A stretch of 5,108 bases of DNA from positions 1 to 5,108 of the forward strand of contig RFIZ01000302.1 in assembly GCA_003695105.1 (NCBI GenBank), in the 5' to 3' direction. The notes below the pieces were generated by a model, which searched no databases, was not told the origin of the DNA, and was given only the letters and a program-made list of their open reading frames with translations. Origin of the DNA: Fidelibacterota bacterium (lineage in GTDB: Bacteria; Fidelibacterota; Marinisomatia; Marinisomatales; J089). This document shows, in pieces, positions 1 through 5,095 of this stretch (its first letter is position 1; the number at the start of each line of letters is the position of its first letter). The position numbers and the translations under genes are program-made.

Positions 1-791
1 AAATAAGCCGTATAGGGAAGCGCTACCCGGAGCACGTCCAGGGGCAGGGCGATGATATTTTCACCCTTGAGACTGAACATGACGAAGATGGTGAACAAAA
101 GGGCGATGGGTGTGAGCAGGGCGGCCTTGGGAATGAAACGGGAGAAGTACCAGTCGTCGCCCTTCACCCGGCGGAAGATCAGGTTCGAGACCAGTCCCGC
201 CAGGAACGGAATTCCCAGATAAATCAGAACCGTCACGGCGATGTCCCCGATGGATACCTGCACCACGGCACCGGAAAAACCAAACAGGGGCGGCAGGAGG
301 GTAATGAAGACGTAGGCATAGACGGAATAGAGAAACACCTGGAAAAGGGCATTGAAGGCCACCAATCCCGCCGCCAGTTCCGGATCGCCTTTGGCCAGAT
401 CATTCCACACCAGCACCATGGCGATGCACCGGGCCAGGCCCACCAGGATGACTCCCACCATCATGTCCGGCAGGTCGGGCAAAAACAGGAGGGCGAAGAA
501 AAACATCACCAGGGGACCCACGATCCAGTTCTGCACCAGGGACAGGGTGAGCAGCCTCAGGTTGCGAAAGACCAGCGGGAGTTTTTCATAGCGGACTTTG
601 GCCAGGGGCGGGTACATCATCAGAATCAGTCCGATAGCGATGGGAATGTTGGTGGTTCCCGCCGACATCCGGTTCCAGAAGCCGGCGATGCCGGGAGTGA
701 GATACCCCAGCAGGACGCCCACAAACATGGTGAGGAAAATCCACAAAGTCAGATATCGATCGAAAAAGGATAGTCGTTTAGACACGCTCAT
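1..791 (-). CDS. acr3: Acr3-family arsenite efflux permease (C-terminus cut off by window edge)
   Basis: Inner-membrane exporter of As(III) of the Acr3 (BART superfamily) type, usually driven by the proton motive force. The visible 263 codons begin MSVSKRLSFFDRYLTLWIFL and form a string of hydrophobic segments with short polar loops. The diagnostic stretch is GLARCIAMVLVWNDLAKGD at about residues 119-137. Its Cys122 matches the conserved cysteine in transmembrane helix 4 that Acr3 proteins need for arsenite transport. Family members are about 350-370 residues long, so roughly 90-100 residues, including the second conserved acidic region, lie left of the window. The start at 791 is supported by GGGAG placed 7 nt upstream. 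It lies 15 bp after the stop of the FmdB-like gene and is the last visible gene of the leftward operon. No frameshift is seen. The family call is firm; arsenite as the main substrate is inferred from family and context. Confidence 0.95.
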   Translation of the reverse strand, partial: MSVSKRLSFFDRYLTLWIFLTMFVGVLLGYLTPGIAGFWNRMSAGTTNIPIAIGLILMMYPPLAKVRYEKLPLVFRNLRLLTLSLVQNWIVGPLVMFFFALLFLPDLPDMMVGVILVGLARCIAMVLVWNDLAKGDPELAAGLVAFNALFQVFLYSVYAYVFITLLPPLFGFSGAVVQVSIGDIAVTVLIYLGIPFLAGLVSNLIFRRVKGDDWYFSRFIPKAALLTPIALLFTIFVMFSLKGENIIALPLDVLRVALPYTAY

Positions 792-806
792 AAGACAGCT
801 CCCGGG

Positions 807-1028
807 TTAATTACAGTCACAACCGGAACCGCAACCACAACCGCCGCCGGAATCGGTGCGCCGTTCTCCGGAGGAAGTTCCCACGGCAAAATTCCCGAAC
901 ACCTGGGCGGTATTTTCACTTTCACAGCGGGGACAGGTTACCTCCAGCCCCGCCTCTTTTTCCCGGAGACTGGCCCGGACTTCCAGGCGGGTGCCGCATT
1001 CCAGACAGATATATTCGTAAGTCGGCAT
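807..1028 (-). CDS. FmdB-type zinc-ribbon protein with Cys-rich C-terminal tail
   Basis: A 73-residue protein beginning MPTYEYICLECG, the typical N-terminus of the FmdB/regulatory zinc-ribbon family. One CXXC (Cys8, Cys11) and a second (Cys32, Cys35) would bind one zinc. The last residues, GGGCGCGSGCDCN, add four cysteines (64, 66, 70, 72) beyond the ribbon. They form a glycine-spaced CXC-X3-CXC cluster that could bind a soft metal or As(III). The reading frame stays open upstream to 1226, but the start at 1028 is preferred: it carries GGAGG 7 nt upstream, begins the family-conserved MPTYEY, and its A is shared with the TGA of the preceding gene (TGATG), which implies translational coupling. 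The biochemical role of FmdB-type proteins is poorly known. A role as metalloid-binding accessory protein or chaperone is inferred from the tail and from its place between an ArsD-like gene and acr3. Confidence 0.88.
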   Translation of the reverse strand: MPTYEYICLECGTRLEVRASLREKEAGLEVTCPRCESENTAQVFGNFAVGTSSGERRTDSGGGCGCGSGCDCN

Positions 1029-1357
1029 CAGGACACCTCCACGTTCAGTTTGGATTTCAGCAGAGAAACCGCCTCTTCCGGCCGGGGATTTCCCAGGGAG
1101 ACCACTTCCCCGTTCAAAGCGATGATGGGCAGGGCCTGGGCGCCCATGGACTGGATCAGGCGGGCCACCGGCAAATGGTGTTTCATATTGCTTCCCAGAG
1201 AAGCATCCACGATCTGTACTTCGCACGGCAGTTCGGTCCGGATCGCTTGCTCCAGGGCGGCGATTTCTTCTGCGGTCTGTCCAATGGGACCACAGCAGGA
1301 AGAATCCGGCCCGCAGGGAAACTGTTGGGGGATCATAAAGATGGTTACGGTGTTCAT
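1028..1357 (-). CDS. ArsD-like thioredoxin-fold protein (possible As(III) metallochaperone)
   Basis: A 109-residue cytosolic protein with no signal or membrane segment. Its outline matches ArsD: a short first strand (TVTIFMIP), a cysteine-rich loop, a helix, VQIV, then a C-terminal half with GAQALPIIALNGEVVSLG (residues 72-89). This resembles the ArsD pattern GAEGLPLLLLDGETV, with the thioredoxin-fold cis-proline at about 77. ArsD of plasmid R773 binds As(III) with Cys12, Cys13 and Cys18. Here the loop is CGPDSSCCGP with Cys15, Cys21 and Cys22, so the pair and the single cysteine are in reversed order; Cys45 is extra. The C-terminal Cys pairs of R773 ArsD are absent. The start at 1357 has AGGAGA 7-8 nt upstream and lies 13 bp after the permease stop. 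No arsA ATPase gene, the usual ArsD partner, is in the window. It could instead be a distinct thioredoxin-like family, so the chaperone role is inferred. Confidence 0.7.
   Translation of the reverse strand: MNTVTIFMIPQQFPCGPDSSCCGPIGQTAEEIAALEQAIRTELPCEVQIVDASLGSNMKHHLPVARLIQSMGAQALPIIALNGEVVSLGNPRPEEAVSLLKSKLNVEVS
1036..1040 (-). promoter_or_regulatory. Shine-Dalgarno of the FmdB-like gene
   Basis: GGAGG on the minus strand lies 7 nt before the ATG at 1028 and inside the end of the preceding gene. It decides the start of the zinc-ribbon protein against an upstream-extended reading frame that begins at 1226 and would overlap the ArsD-like gene by about 200 bases. Confidence 0.75.
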
Positions 1358-1370
1358 GTGCGCTTCTCCT

Positions 1371-2687
1371 TTACATCAACAGGTTGAACAGGTAGCCCAT
1401 GATCACGCAGCCCAGAAAACTGAAGCTGACGTACAGGACCAATACTTTGGGTTTGAAAACGCCGGACAACATGGCGATGGACGGCAGGGACAATCCGGGG
1501 CCGCCCAACAGGTACGCCAGCGTGGCGCCGCCGCCCATGCCTTTCTGGATCAGCGCCAGGGCGGTGGGGACTTCCACGTAGGTACAGACATAAGCCAGCA
1601 CAGCCACGGCAGAGGCGATCAGCACCGAATTCAGGCTGTCTCCGCCCACCAGGTTCACCACTACAGCGGTGGGAATCACTACTTTGATGGCGCCTGCAAT
1701 CAGTACCGCCAGCACCAGATAATAATTCAGTTGTAAAAACAAGTCCCAGGCGGTCTGGACCAGGTTGCGCATCCGCTGCCGGAACGGAAGGTCTACATCA
1801 CCTGTGGGCAGCACGAAACAGGCGCCGGAGAGATCGGTGTTGCCGGCGCTGGTTTCCGGCAGGAACCAACGACCTTCCGCATCCCGGTCCAATACGCCCG
1901 CTTCTCCCAGAAGGTACAGTTCTTCCTCTTTCCCCGGAGCCAGGTCTTCGGTCCGGAGGGCGCCGCCGTGGTTGGTGAGCTGCATACTCACCTGGAAGGC
2001 GAATTGCTGGAGGTCCGGCGTCAACCGGGGAGTCAGGGTCAATTTAACAAACCGCCGCAATAGACGGTGTTTTTTCTGCCAGGCGGATAGGACGCCGCCC
2101 ACCAGAAGAGCGATGAAAAAGGTGCCGATGATCCGTCCCACCGCCAGTTTCCACCCCAGCACGCCGGCAGTGATGAACACGGCCGGTACGTTCAGCATAG
2201 GCGCGGCGATCAAGAAGGCCATGGTGGGACCCAGGGGAATGCCCGCTTCCACCATTCCCGCCAGAACCGGCACGATCCCGCAGGAACAGATGGGAATGAC
2301 CGATCCGGCGACGGTGGCCAGGAAATTGCTTTTGAGTCCGCCGTAACCCATTTTTTCCCGCACCCGGCTCCAGGGAACCAACACCGTCAGGGCCGCTGCG
2401 ATGAGCATACCCACCGCCCAGTACTGGAATAATTCCACCAGGACGGCGGTGGATTTCAGGAGGATGAACCCGGCGACCTGCGGGAGATTCCAGGACAAGG
2501 GGGTGGCGATTTCCCGGAGACGGGCGTCTTCCCCCGTGACGCCCGTGGGTTGGAGCAGTCCGTATTTGAACAGCGCCCCCAGGGAAAGTTGATGGGTGAC
2601 CACATAGAAGACACCCATCACGTAAAAAGCGATGACCACTACCAGATAGGCCGTTTCCTTCGGGGTCGGTTTCCGGAACAAAGGCAT
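1371..2687 (-). CDS. ArsP/DUF318-type permease (PF03773-like)
   Basis: A 438-residue multi-spanning inner-membrane protein. The family signature CSCGIVP is at residues 134-140, followed by helices rich in small residues (PTMAFLIAAPMLNVPAVFIT). The second half repeats this style with CTYVEVPTALALIQKGMGGG (368-387) and GGPGLSLPSIAML (395-407). Hydrophilic residues about 203-305 form a large loop between the two membrane halves. Members include ArsP, which exports trivalent methylarsenicals and roxarsone-type compounds, and the SO_0444-type Cu/Zn efflux proteins, so the substrate is uncertain; the ars context favours an arsenic species. The open frame extends to 2897, but the ATG at 2687 lies 2 bp after the CcdA stop (TGACCATG) and begins the plausible MPLFRKPTPKETAYLVVV. 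No good Shine-Dalgarno is seen there, which suggests translational coupling. The family is clear; the substrate is not. Confidence 0.9.
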   Translation of the reverse strand: MPLFRKPTPKETAYLVVVIAFYVMGVFYVVTHQLSLGALFKYGLLQPTGVTGEDARLREIATPLSWNLPQVAGFILLKSTAVLVELFQYWAVGMLIAAALTVLVPWSRVREKMGYGGLKSNFLATVAGSVIPICSCGIVPVLAGMVEAGIPLGPTMAFLIAAPMLNVPAVFITAGVLGWKLAVGRIIGTFFIALLVGGVLSAWQKKHRLLRRFVKLTLTPRLTPDLQQFAFQVSMQLTNHGGALRTEDLAPGKEEELYLLGEAGVLDRDAEGRWFLPETSAGNTDLSGACFVLPTGDVDLPFRQRMRNLVQTAWDLFLQLNYYLVLAVLIAGAIKVVIPTAVVVNLVGGDSLNSVLIASAVAVLAYVCTYVEVPTALALIQKGMGGGATLAYLLGGPGLSLPSIAMLSGVFKPKVLVLYVSFSFLGCVIMGYLFNLLM

Positions 2688-2689
2688 GG

Positions 2690-3400
2690 TCAGCGATATC
2701 CGAAAGCTTGCATGAGGAGATAGATTCCGCCACCTATCACCAACAGACCGCTGGAGCGCCGCAGGATTTTCACGGCGGAAGATGATTCGGTCCAGTTCAG
2801 GTAGCGTTGCACCCAGGTGGAAAAGGTTCCCGCCAGGATGATCACCGCAATGTGTCCCAGCCCGAAACTCAGCAACAGGGCCGCCGGTTTCAGCCACGAT
2901 GTCTTTGCCAGGGTAAACACACCGCCCAGCACCGGCGCCATATAGGCAAAGGTGCAGGGACCGACGCCGATCCCGAAGAGCAACCCGAAGAGGAAGCCGG
3001 TCCGGAGCAACCGGCGGGATCGTTGCCGGGGTTGAAAACCGAATTGCGGCAGAGCCAGAATATCCATCAGGTACAGACCTACCAGGATGAGAATCACCGC
3101 CACCAGGCCATTGCCCACCGCGCCGATGTCGCCCAGCATGTGACCCAACAGTCCGGTGATGAGCCCGATGACCAGTACGGAAAGCAAAATACCGGAAGCG
3201 AAAACGGTGGAAATCCCGAAGGAACGTCCCACCGACCGGCGGGAATCCAGGGACAGAACGCCGATCACCAGGGGAATGCTGGTGAGATGGCAGGGGCTCA
3301 ACAGGATACTCAATATGCCCCAGCCCAGGGAGGCGGCCAGCGCCAGCCAGCCGAATTGGGTCAGGGCGGTGGTAAGGATCGTAAGCCAGTGATCGATCAT
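2690..3400 (-). CDS. CcdA/DsbD-type transmembrane thiol-redox protein
   Basis: A 236-residue inner-membrane protein with about six hydrophobic segments. In the CcdA/DsbD-beta family, two membrane cysteines carry electrons from cytosolic thioredoxin to an extracytoplasmic thiol protein. Both are visible in matching contexts: LSPCHLTSIPL (Cys37) and GVGPCTFAYMAPVLG (Cys149). Each sits next to a proline at the start of a membrane segment, in pseudo-symmetric halves as expected for the family. Length fits CcdA-type proteins that lack the extra DsbD domains. The start ATG overlaps the TGA of the upstream thioredoxin lipoprotein gene (ATGA, 4 bp), a classic coupling arrangement that pairs the membrane carrier with its outward thioredoxin. 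The next gene, the permease, starts 2 bp after its stop. It probably feeds reducing power to the neighbouring lipoprotein. A role in cytochrome c maturation is possible but not suggested by the neighbours. Confidence 0.92.
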   Translation of the reverse strand: MIDHWLTILTTALTQFGWLALAASLGWGILSILLSPCHLTSIPLVIGVLSLDSRRSVGRSFGISTVFASGILLSVLVIGLITGLLGHMLGDIGAVGNGLVAVILILVGLYLMDILALPQFGFQPRQRSRRLLRTGFLFGLLFGIGVGPCTFAYMAPVLGGVFTLAKTSWLKPAALLLSFGLGHIAVIILAGTFSTWVQRYLNWTESSSAVKILRRSSGLLVIGGGIYLLMQAFGYR

Positions 3401-3810
3401 GAAACCGGACCGGTGCGGGGCTGGAGTCCCTTCTCGGTTAACAAGCGGTCAATGTCATCTTCCGGCAGGAATCCTTCGTGGCGAAAAAATTCCCGCCCAT
3501 CCCGGTCCAGGAAAACCTGCGTGGGGATCAGACGGATACCGTACTGTTTGGCCGGCGCGTCGTCTTTCCAGACATCGTAGAACATCACTTTCACCTGGGG
3601 TCCGTATTTGTGTTCGATGTCGGCCATGACCGGCTGCATCTTCTTACAGGGAATACAATTCACGGAACCCAGTTCGATAAAGGTGACGATGGGGTCGGCG
3701 GCCGTGGTCACAACCTGGGCGGTGCCCGTAGTCCCGGGAGTTCCCCCTTTCCCGGAACAGGCCATCAGGGTCAGGGACAGCAGTCCCGTCAAAAGGACTT
3801 TACCGGTCAT
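3397..3810 (-). CDS. Thioredoxin-fold lipoprotein (extracytoplasmic)
   Basis: A 137-residue exported protein. The N-terminus MTGKVLLTGLLSLTLMAC has a basic n-region, a hydrophobic core and a lipobox (LMAC) with the acylated Cys at 18. A Gly/Thr-rich linker follows (about 19-38). The thioredoxin domain covers about 40-130, with active-site motif CIPC at Cys52-Cys55 (in VNCIPCKKMQP) and cis-proline Pro96 in RLIPTQVF. Residue 19 is Ser rather than Asp, so no inner-membrane retention signal is evident and outer-membrane sorting is possible. The start at 3810 has AGGAGG 9 nt upstream. It overlaps the end of the upstream glutaredoxin-like gene by 11 bp and shares ATGA with the CcdA-like gene. The likely role is a reductase of periplasmic disulfides, or of an oxidised metalloid, recharged by the CcdA-like protein. 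The thioredoxin and lipoprotein calls are firm; the substrate is unknown. Confidence 0.92.
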   Translation of the reverse strand: MTGKVLLTGLLSLTLMACSGKGGTPGTTGTAQVVTTAADPIVTFIELGSVNCIPCKKMQPVMADIEHKYGPQVKVMFYDVWKDDAPAKQYGIRLIPTQVFLDRDGREFFRHEGFLPEDDIDRLLTEKGLQPRTGPVS

Positions 3811-4051
3811 GGGTGGCTGCCTCCTGAAACCAGCTTTTCAGTTGGTCATCGGAAGGAATAATGCCGGAGCTTTTCAGTTCGCCATCGATGACCAGACCGG
3901 GCGTCATCATAATGCCGTATTCCATCATTTTATTGATGTCCGTCACCTTTTCAATTTCCAGTTCCACCGGCAATTCCGGCGCCAGTTCCATTAATTTCCG
4001 TTCCAGCGCCTGGCATTTGGAGCAGCCGGTTCCCAATACTTTCACATTCAT
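3800..4051 (-). CDS. Glutaredoxin-like redox-active disulfide protein (TM0996/MTH895 type)
   Basis: An 83-residue cytosolic thioredoxin-fold protein. It starts MNVKVLGTGCSKCQALERKL, with the CXXC active site at Cys10-Cys13 directly after the first strand. Next come VTDINKMMEYGIMMTPGLVIDG, with the cis-proline at 51, and a short C-terminal helix. Length and motif order match the small 'redox-active disulfide protein 2'/Thioredoxin_3 family (TM0996, MTH895). The start at 4051 has AAGGA 7 nt upstream. It is the first gene after the arsR leader gap and overlaps the lipoprotein gene by 11 bp. It may keep cytosolic thiols or arsenic-thiol adducts reduced, or act with the CcdA-like protein as its cytosolic electron donor; both are inference. 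The native electron source of this family is not settled. An arsenate reductase role is possible, but it lacks the HCX5R motif of the Wzb/phosphatase-type ArsC and is far shorter. Confidence 0.88.
   Translation of the reverse strand: MNVKVLGTGCSKCQALERKLMELAPELPVELEIEKVTDINKMMEYGIMMTPGLVIDGELKSSGIIPSDDQLKSWFQEAATHDR
3820..3825 (-). promoter_or_regulatory. Shine-Dalgarno of the thioredoxin lipoprotein
   Basis: AGGAGG on the minus strand, 9 nt before the ATG at 3810, lies within the last codons of the glutaredoxin-like gene. It fixes the start and therefore the 11-bp overlap between the two genes. Confidence 0.75.
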
Positions 4052-4086
4052 GGTTTTTTCCTTTTTGTTATCATCCTTTTCGGATT

Positions 4087-4113
4087 CCGGACACCCGGAA
4101 AACCGGGGTCCGG
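4087..4113. other. Strong hairpin in the arsR1-to-glutaredoxin leader gap
   Basis: The arms CCGGACACCCGG (4087-4098) and CCGGGGTCCGG (4103-4113) pair over 11 bp with one bulged A (4093) and a four-base loop. No U-tract follows on either strand, so it is not a standard intrinsic terminator. It lies 36 bp upstream of the glutaredoxin-like start in the 146-bp gap, the only sizeable gap in the leftward operon. It may be an mRNA-stability or processing element that lets the downstream genes be expressed differently from arsR1, or an attenuator. Confidence 0.6.
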
Positions 4114-4197
4114 TTCTATCACCAGACCGAGGCTTTCATCACTCCGCCGGGAGTTCGAAGTTCACCGGTGTCCATCCGGGTTCGGCGGTCACGTTCG

Positions 4198-4539
4198 TCA
4201 GGTGCGACAAATGGCATCCCGGTCCACCGATTTGATCCGTTCCCGATCCTGACGAATGGTGGCCTCATCCAGATCGGAGTTCAGGGTCAAATCCAGCATC
4301 GTCCGAATGCCCGGAGCGGGATGATCGGGGAGCCGGTAATCCACCCATTTCCCGTCTTTCGACGATTCCACCAGCCCCGCATCCCGTAACAGGGAGAGGT
4401 GCTGAGAGACAGTGGACGTGGCAAACCCCAGAATGTCCGTGATCTCACAGACACAGAGCGGACGCACCGCCAGGAGGTGTAAAATGCGCACCCGGTTAAA
4501 GTCTGAGAGCGCCTTATGAACTTTTTGGTAACGATGCAT
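4198..4539 (-). CDS. arsR: ArsR/SmtB-family repressor, first copy (leads the leftward operon)
   Basis: A 113-residue winged-helix repressor that would release DNA on binding As(III)/Sb(III). The LSDFNRVRILHLL helix (11-23) is followed by RPLCVCEITDIL with Cys29 and Cys31. This is the alpha-3 CXC site of classical ArsR (Cys32/Cys34 in the R773 protein); the third R773 ligand (Cys37) is Thr34 here. The recognition helix is ATSTVSQHLSLLRDAGLV (40-57) and the wing is SSKDGKWVDYRL. A cysteine three residues from the C-terminus (Cys111) could supply a third thiol. The start at 4539 aligns exactly with the start of the divergent paralogue. Only a weak AAG-type ribosome site precedes it, and the predicted 5' UTR is about 17 nt. 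Its operator-like repeat lies directly upstream, indicating autoregulation together with the operon. It is about 63% identical to the second ArsR over the first 70 residues (hand count 44/70). Confidence 0.95.
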   Translation of the reverse strand: MHRYQKVHKALSDFNRVRILHLLAVRPLCVCEITDILGFATSTVSQHLSLLRDAGLVESSKDGKWVDYRLPDHPAPGIRTMLDLTLNSDLDEATIRQDRERIKSVDRDAICRT

Positions 4540-4544
4540 GTTCT

Positions 4545-4566
4545 TATTTCGGTAGTTAGCGAAATA
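4545..4566. promoter_or_regulatory. Operator-like inverted repeat O1 (arsR1)
   Basis: TATTTCG (4545-4551), an 8-base spacer, then CGAAATA (4560-4566): a perfect 7-bp inverted repeat. Read toward arsR1 it extends to TATATTTCG-N8-CGAAATAA, the same as the repeat before the second arsR. It overlaps the predicted -10 box and transcription start, a repressing position typical of ArsR operators. Assignment to ArsR is inferred from position and duplication. Confidence 0.8.
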
Positions 4567-4592
4567 TAAAAATATTTTTTCTTTGCAGGCAA
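4563..4592 (-). promoter_or_regulatory. Predicted promoter P1 of the leftward ars operon
   Basis: On the minus strand, TTGCCT (4592-4587), an 18-base AT-rich spacer and TATATT (4568-4563). The -10 box runs into the left arm of operator O1. The expected start is near 4556, giving a 5' UTR of about 17 nt. The spacer contains the 12-base palindrome AAAAATATTTTT (4568-4579). The mirror-image promoter of the second arsR has the same spacing and -10 hexamer, which strengthens the call. Confidence 0.6.
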
Positions 4593-4655
4593 AAGGTGTT
4601 TTTCCCTGGGTTCACTGCAGTCTGTTTTATGCGACCATTGAAATTCGGAATCAAC

Positions 4656-4685
4656 TTGATCCAGGGAGTGAAAATCATTTATATT
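4656..4685 (+). promoter_or_regulatory. Predicted promoter P2 of the rightward arsR
   Basis: TTGATC (4656-4661), an 18-base spacer and TATATT (4680-4685), with the -10 box running into the left arm of operator O2. The predicted start is near 4692, about 28 nt before the ATG. The -35 box lies 63 bases from that of P1, so the two promoters are arranged back to back. Confidence 0.6.
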
Positions 4686-4703
4686 TCGTTGTATGACGAA
4701 ATA
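4682..4703. promoter_or_regulatory. Operator-like inverted repeat O2 (arsR2)
   Basis: TATTTCG (4682-4688), 8-base spacer TTGTATGA, CGAAATA (4697-4703): a perfect 7-bp inverted repeat with the same arms and spacing as O1 but a different spacer sequence. It lies between the predicted -10 box and the ribosome-binding site of the second arsR, suited to autorepression. Confidence 0.8.
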
Positions 4704-4719
4704 ACGAATTGAGGATTTC

Positions 4720-5064
4720 ATGCAACATTTGATTCGCACTTTCAAAGGACTCTCAGATCCGAACCGGATTCGCATCCTGAAGCTGCTGGAAATCCGGCCT
4801 CTCTGCGTTTGCGAATTGACCGCGATCCTGGAGCTGGCCCCTTCCACCGTTTCCAAACATCTTTCTTTGCTGGCCCAGGCCGGTTTGGTGACCAGCGATA
4901 AGAGCGGAAAATGGGTGACCTATTCCCTGAATTTCAGTCAGGATGAACCCTATGCCCGGCATCTGTTGCCTTTGCTTCGATCCTGGCTTCAGGATGATTC
5001 CACTCTGGCCCGGGATCGGGATAAATTGCGAACCATAAAATTACAGAACAAACAGGCGGGGTAA
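4720..5064 (+). CDS. arsR: ArsR/SmtB-family repressor, second copy (divergent)
   Basis: A 114-residue winged-helix repressor. LSDPNRIRILKLL (11-23) precedes RPLCVCELTAIL with the As(III)-type CVC pair at Cys29 and Cys31; the position of R773 Cys37 is Thr34. The recognition helix is APSTVSKHLSLLAQAGLV (39-56) and the wing is SDKSGKWVTYSL. Unlike the first copy, no other cysteine is present, so any third thiol must come from the partner subunit or is absent. GAGG lies 5 nt before the ATG. It is transcribed away from the operon from its own promoter and operator. Its recognition helix is nearly the same as that of ArsR1, so both proteins may bind both operators and possibly form heterodimers (inference). 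Divergence at the C-terminus, where ArsR1 ends in CRT and this copy in NKQAG, may give different effector range or affinity. Confidence 0.95.
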   Translation: MQHLIRTFKGLSDPNRIRILKLLEIRPLCVCELTAILELAPSTVSKHLSLLAQAGLVTSDKSGKWVTYSLNFSQDEPYARHLLPLLRSWLQDDSTLARDRDKLRTIKLQNKQAG

Positions 5065-5078
5065 ATTTTTTTAGCCCC
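5058..5078. other. Weak hairpin over the stop codon of arsR2
   Basis: GGGGTAAA (5058-5065) can pair with TTTAGCCCC (5070-5078) with one bulged G and a TTTT loop. The TAA stop is inside the stem. No U-tract follows in either direction, so an intrinsic terminator is possible but weak. Confidence 0.35.
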
Positions 5079-5080
5079 AA

Positions 5081-5094
5081 CAATTAGTTAATTG
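5081..5094. repeat. Perfect short inverted repeat CAATTA-GT-TAATTG
   Basis: A 6-bp inverted repeat with a 2-base centre lies just after the second arsR and directly before a copy of the operator arm. It is AT-rich and short, so chance cannot be excluded. It may be part of a promoter or binding site for a gene to the right of the window. Confidence 0.4.
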
Positions 5095-5095
5095 G

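Noticed and set aside
1050..1736. Long plus-strand open frame (228 codons) opposite the ArsD-like and permease genes
   Set aside because: It is the antisense shadow of two well-supported genes. Its composition (runs of Gln, His and Gly) and the absence of a recognisable domain do not suggest a protein.
2044..2733. 229-codon minus-strand frame overlapping the permease
   Set aside because: It is the permease read in another frame; the true frame carries CSCGIVP and the membrane segments, and this one is Gly/His/Arg-rich with no family features.
2807..3580. Plus-strand open frame of 257 codons opposite the CcdA-like and lipoprotein genes
   Set aside because: Low-complexity Gln/Gly/Asp/Arg-rich translation with no motif; the minus strand carries clear membrane and thioredoxin motifs.
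4130..4186. Short minus-strand open frame starting MDTGELRTPGG in the gap after arsR1
   Set aside because: About 18 codons with no ribosome-binding site and no similarity I recognise.
4614..4621. ACTGCAGT palindrome in the divergent region
   Set aside because: An isolated 8-base palindrome with no second copy near the other promoter; no support for a function.
4604..4666. CCCTGG (4604-4609) and CCAGGG (4661-4666) as a long-range inverted repeat between the two promoters
   Set aside because: Only six bases, widely spaced, and its centre (about 4635) does not match the symmetry centre of the promoters (about 4624); probably chance.
4287..4856. 189-codon minus-strand frame spanning the divergent promoter region
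   Set aside because: It crosses both operators and promoters and overlaps both arsR genes out of frame.
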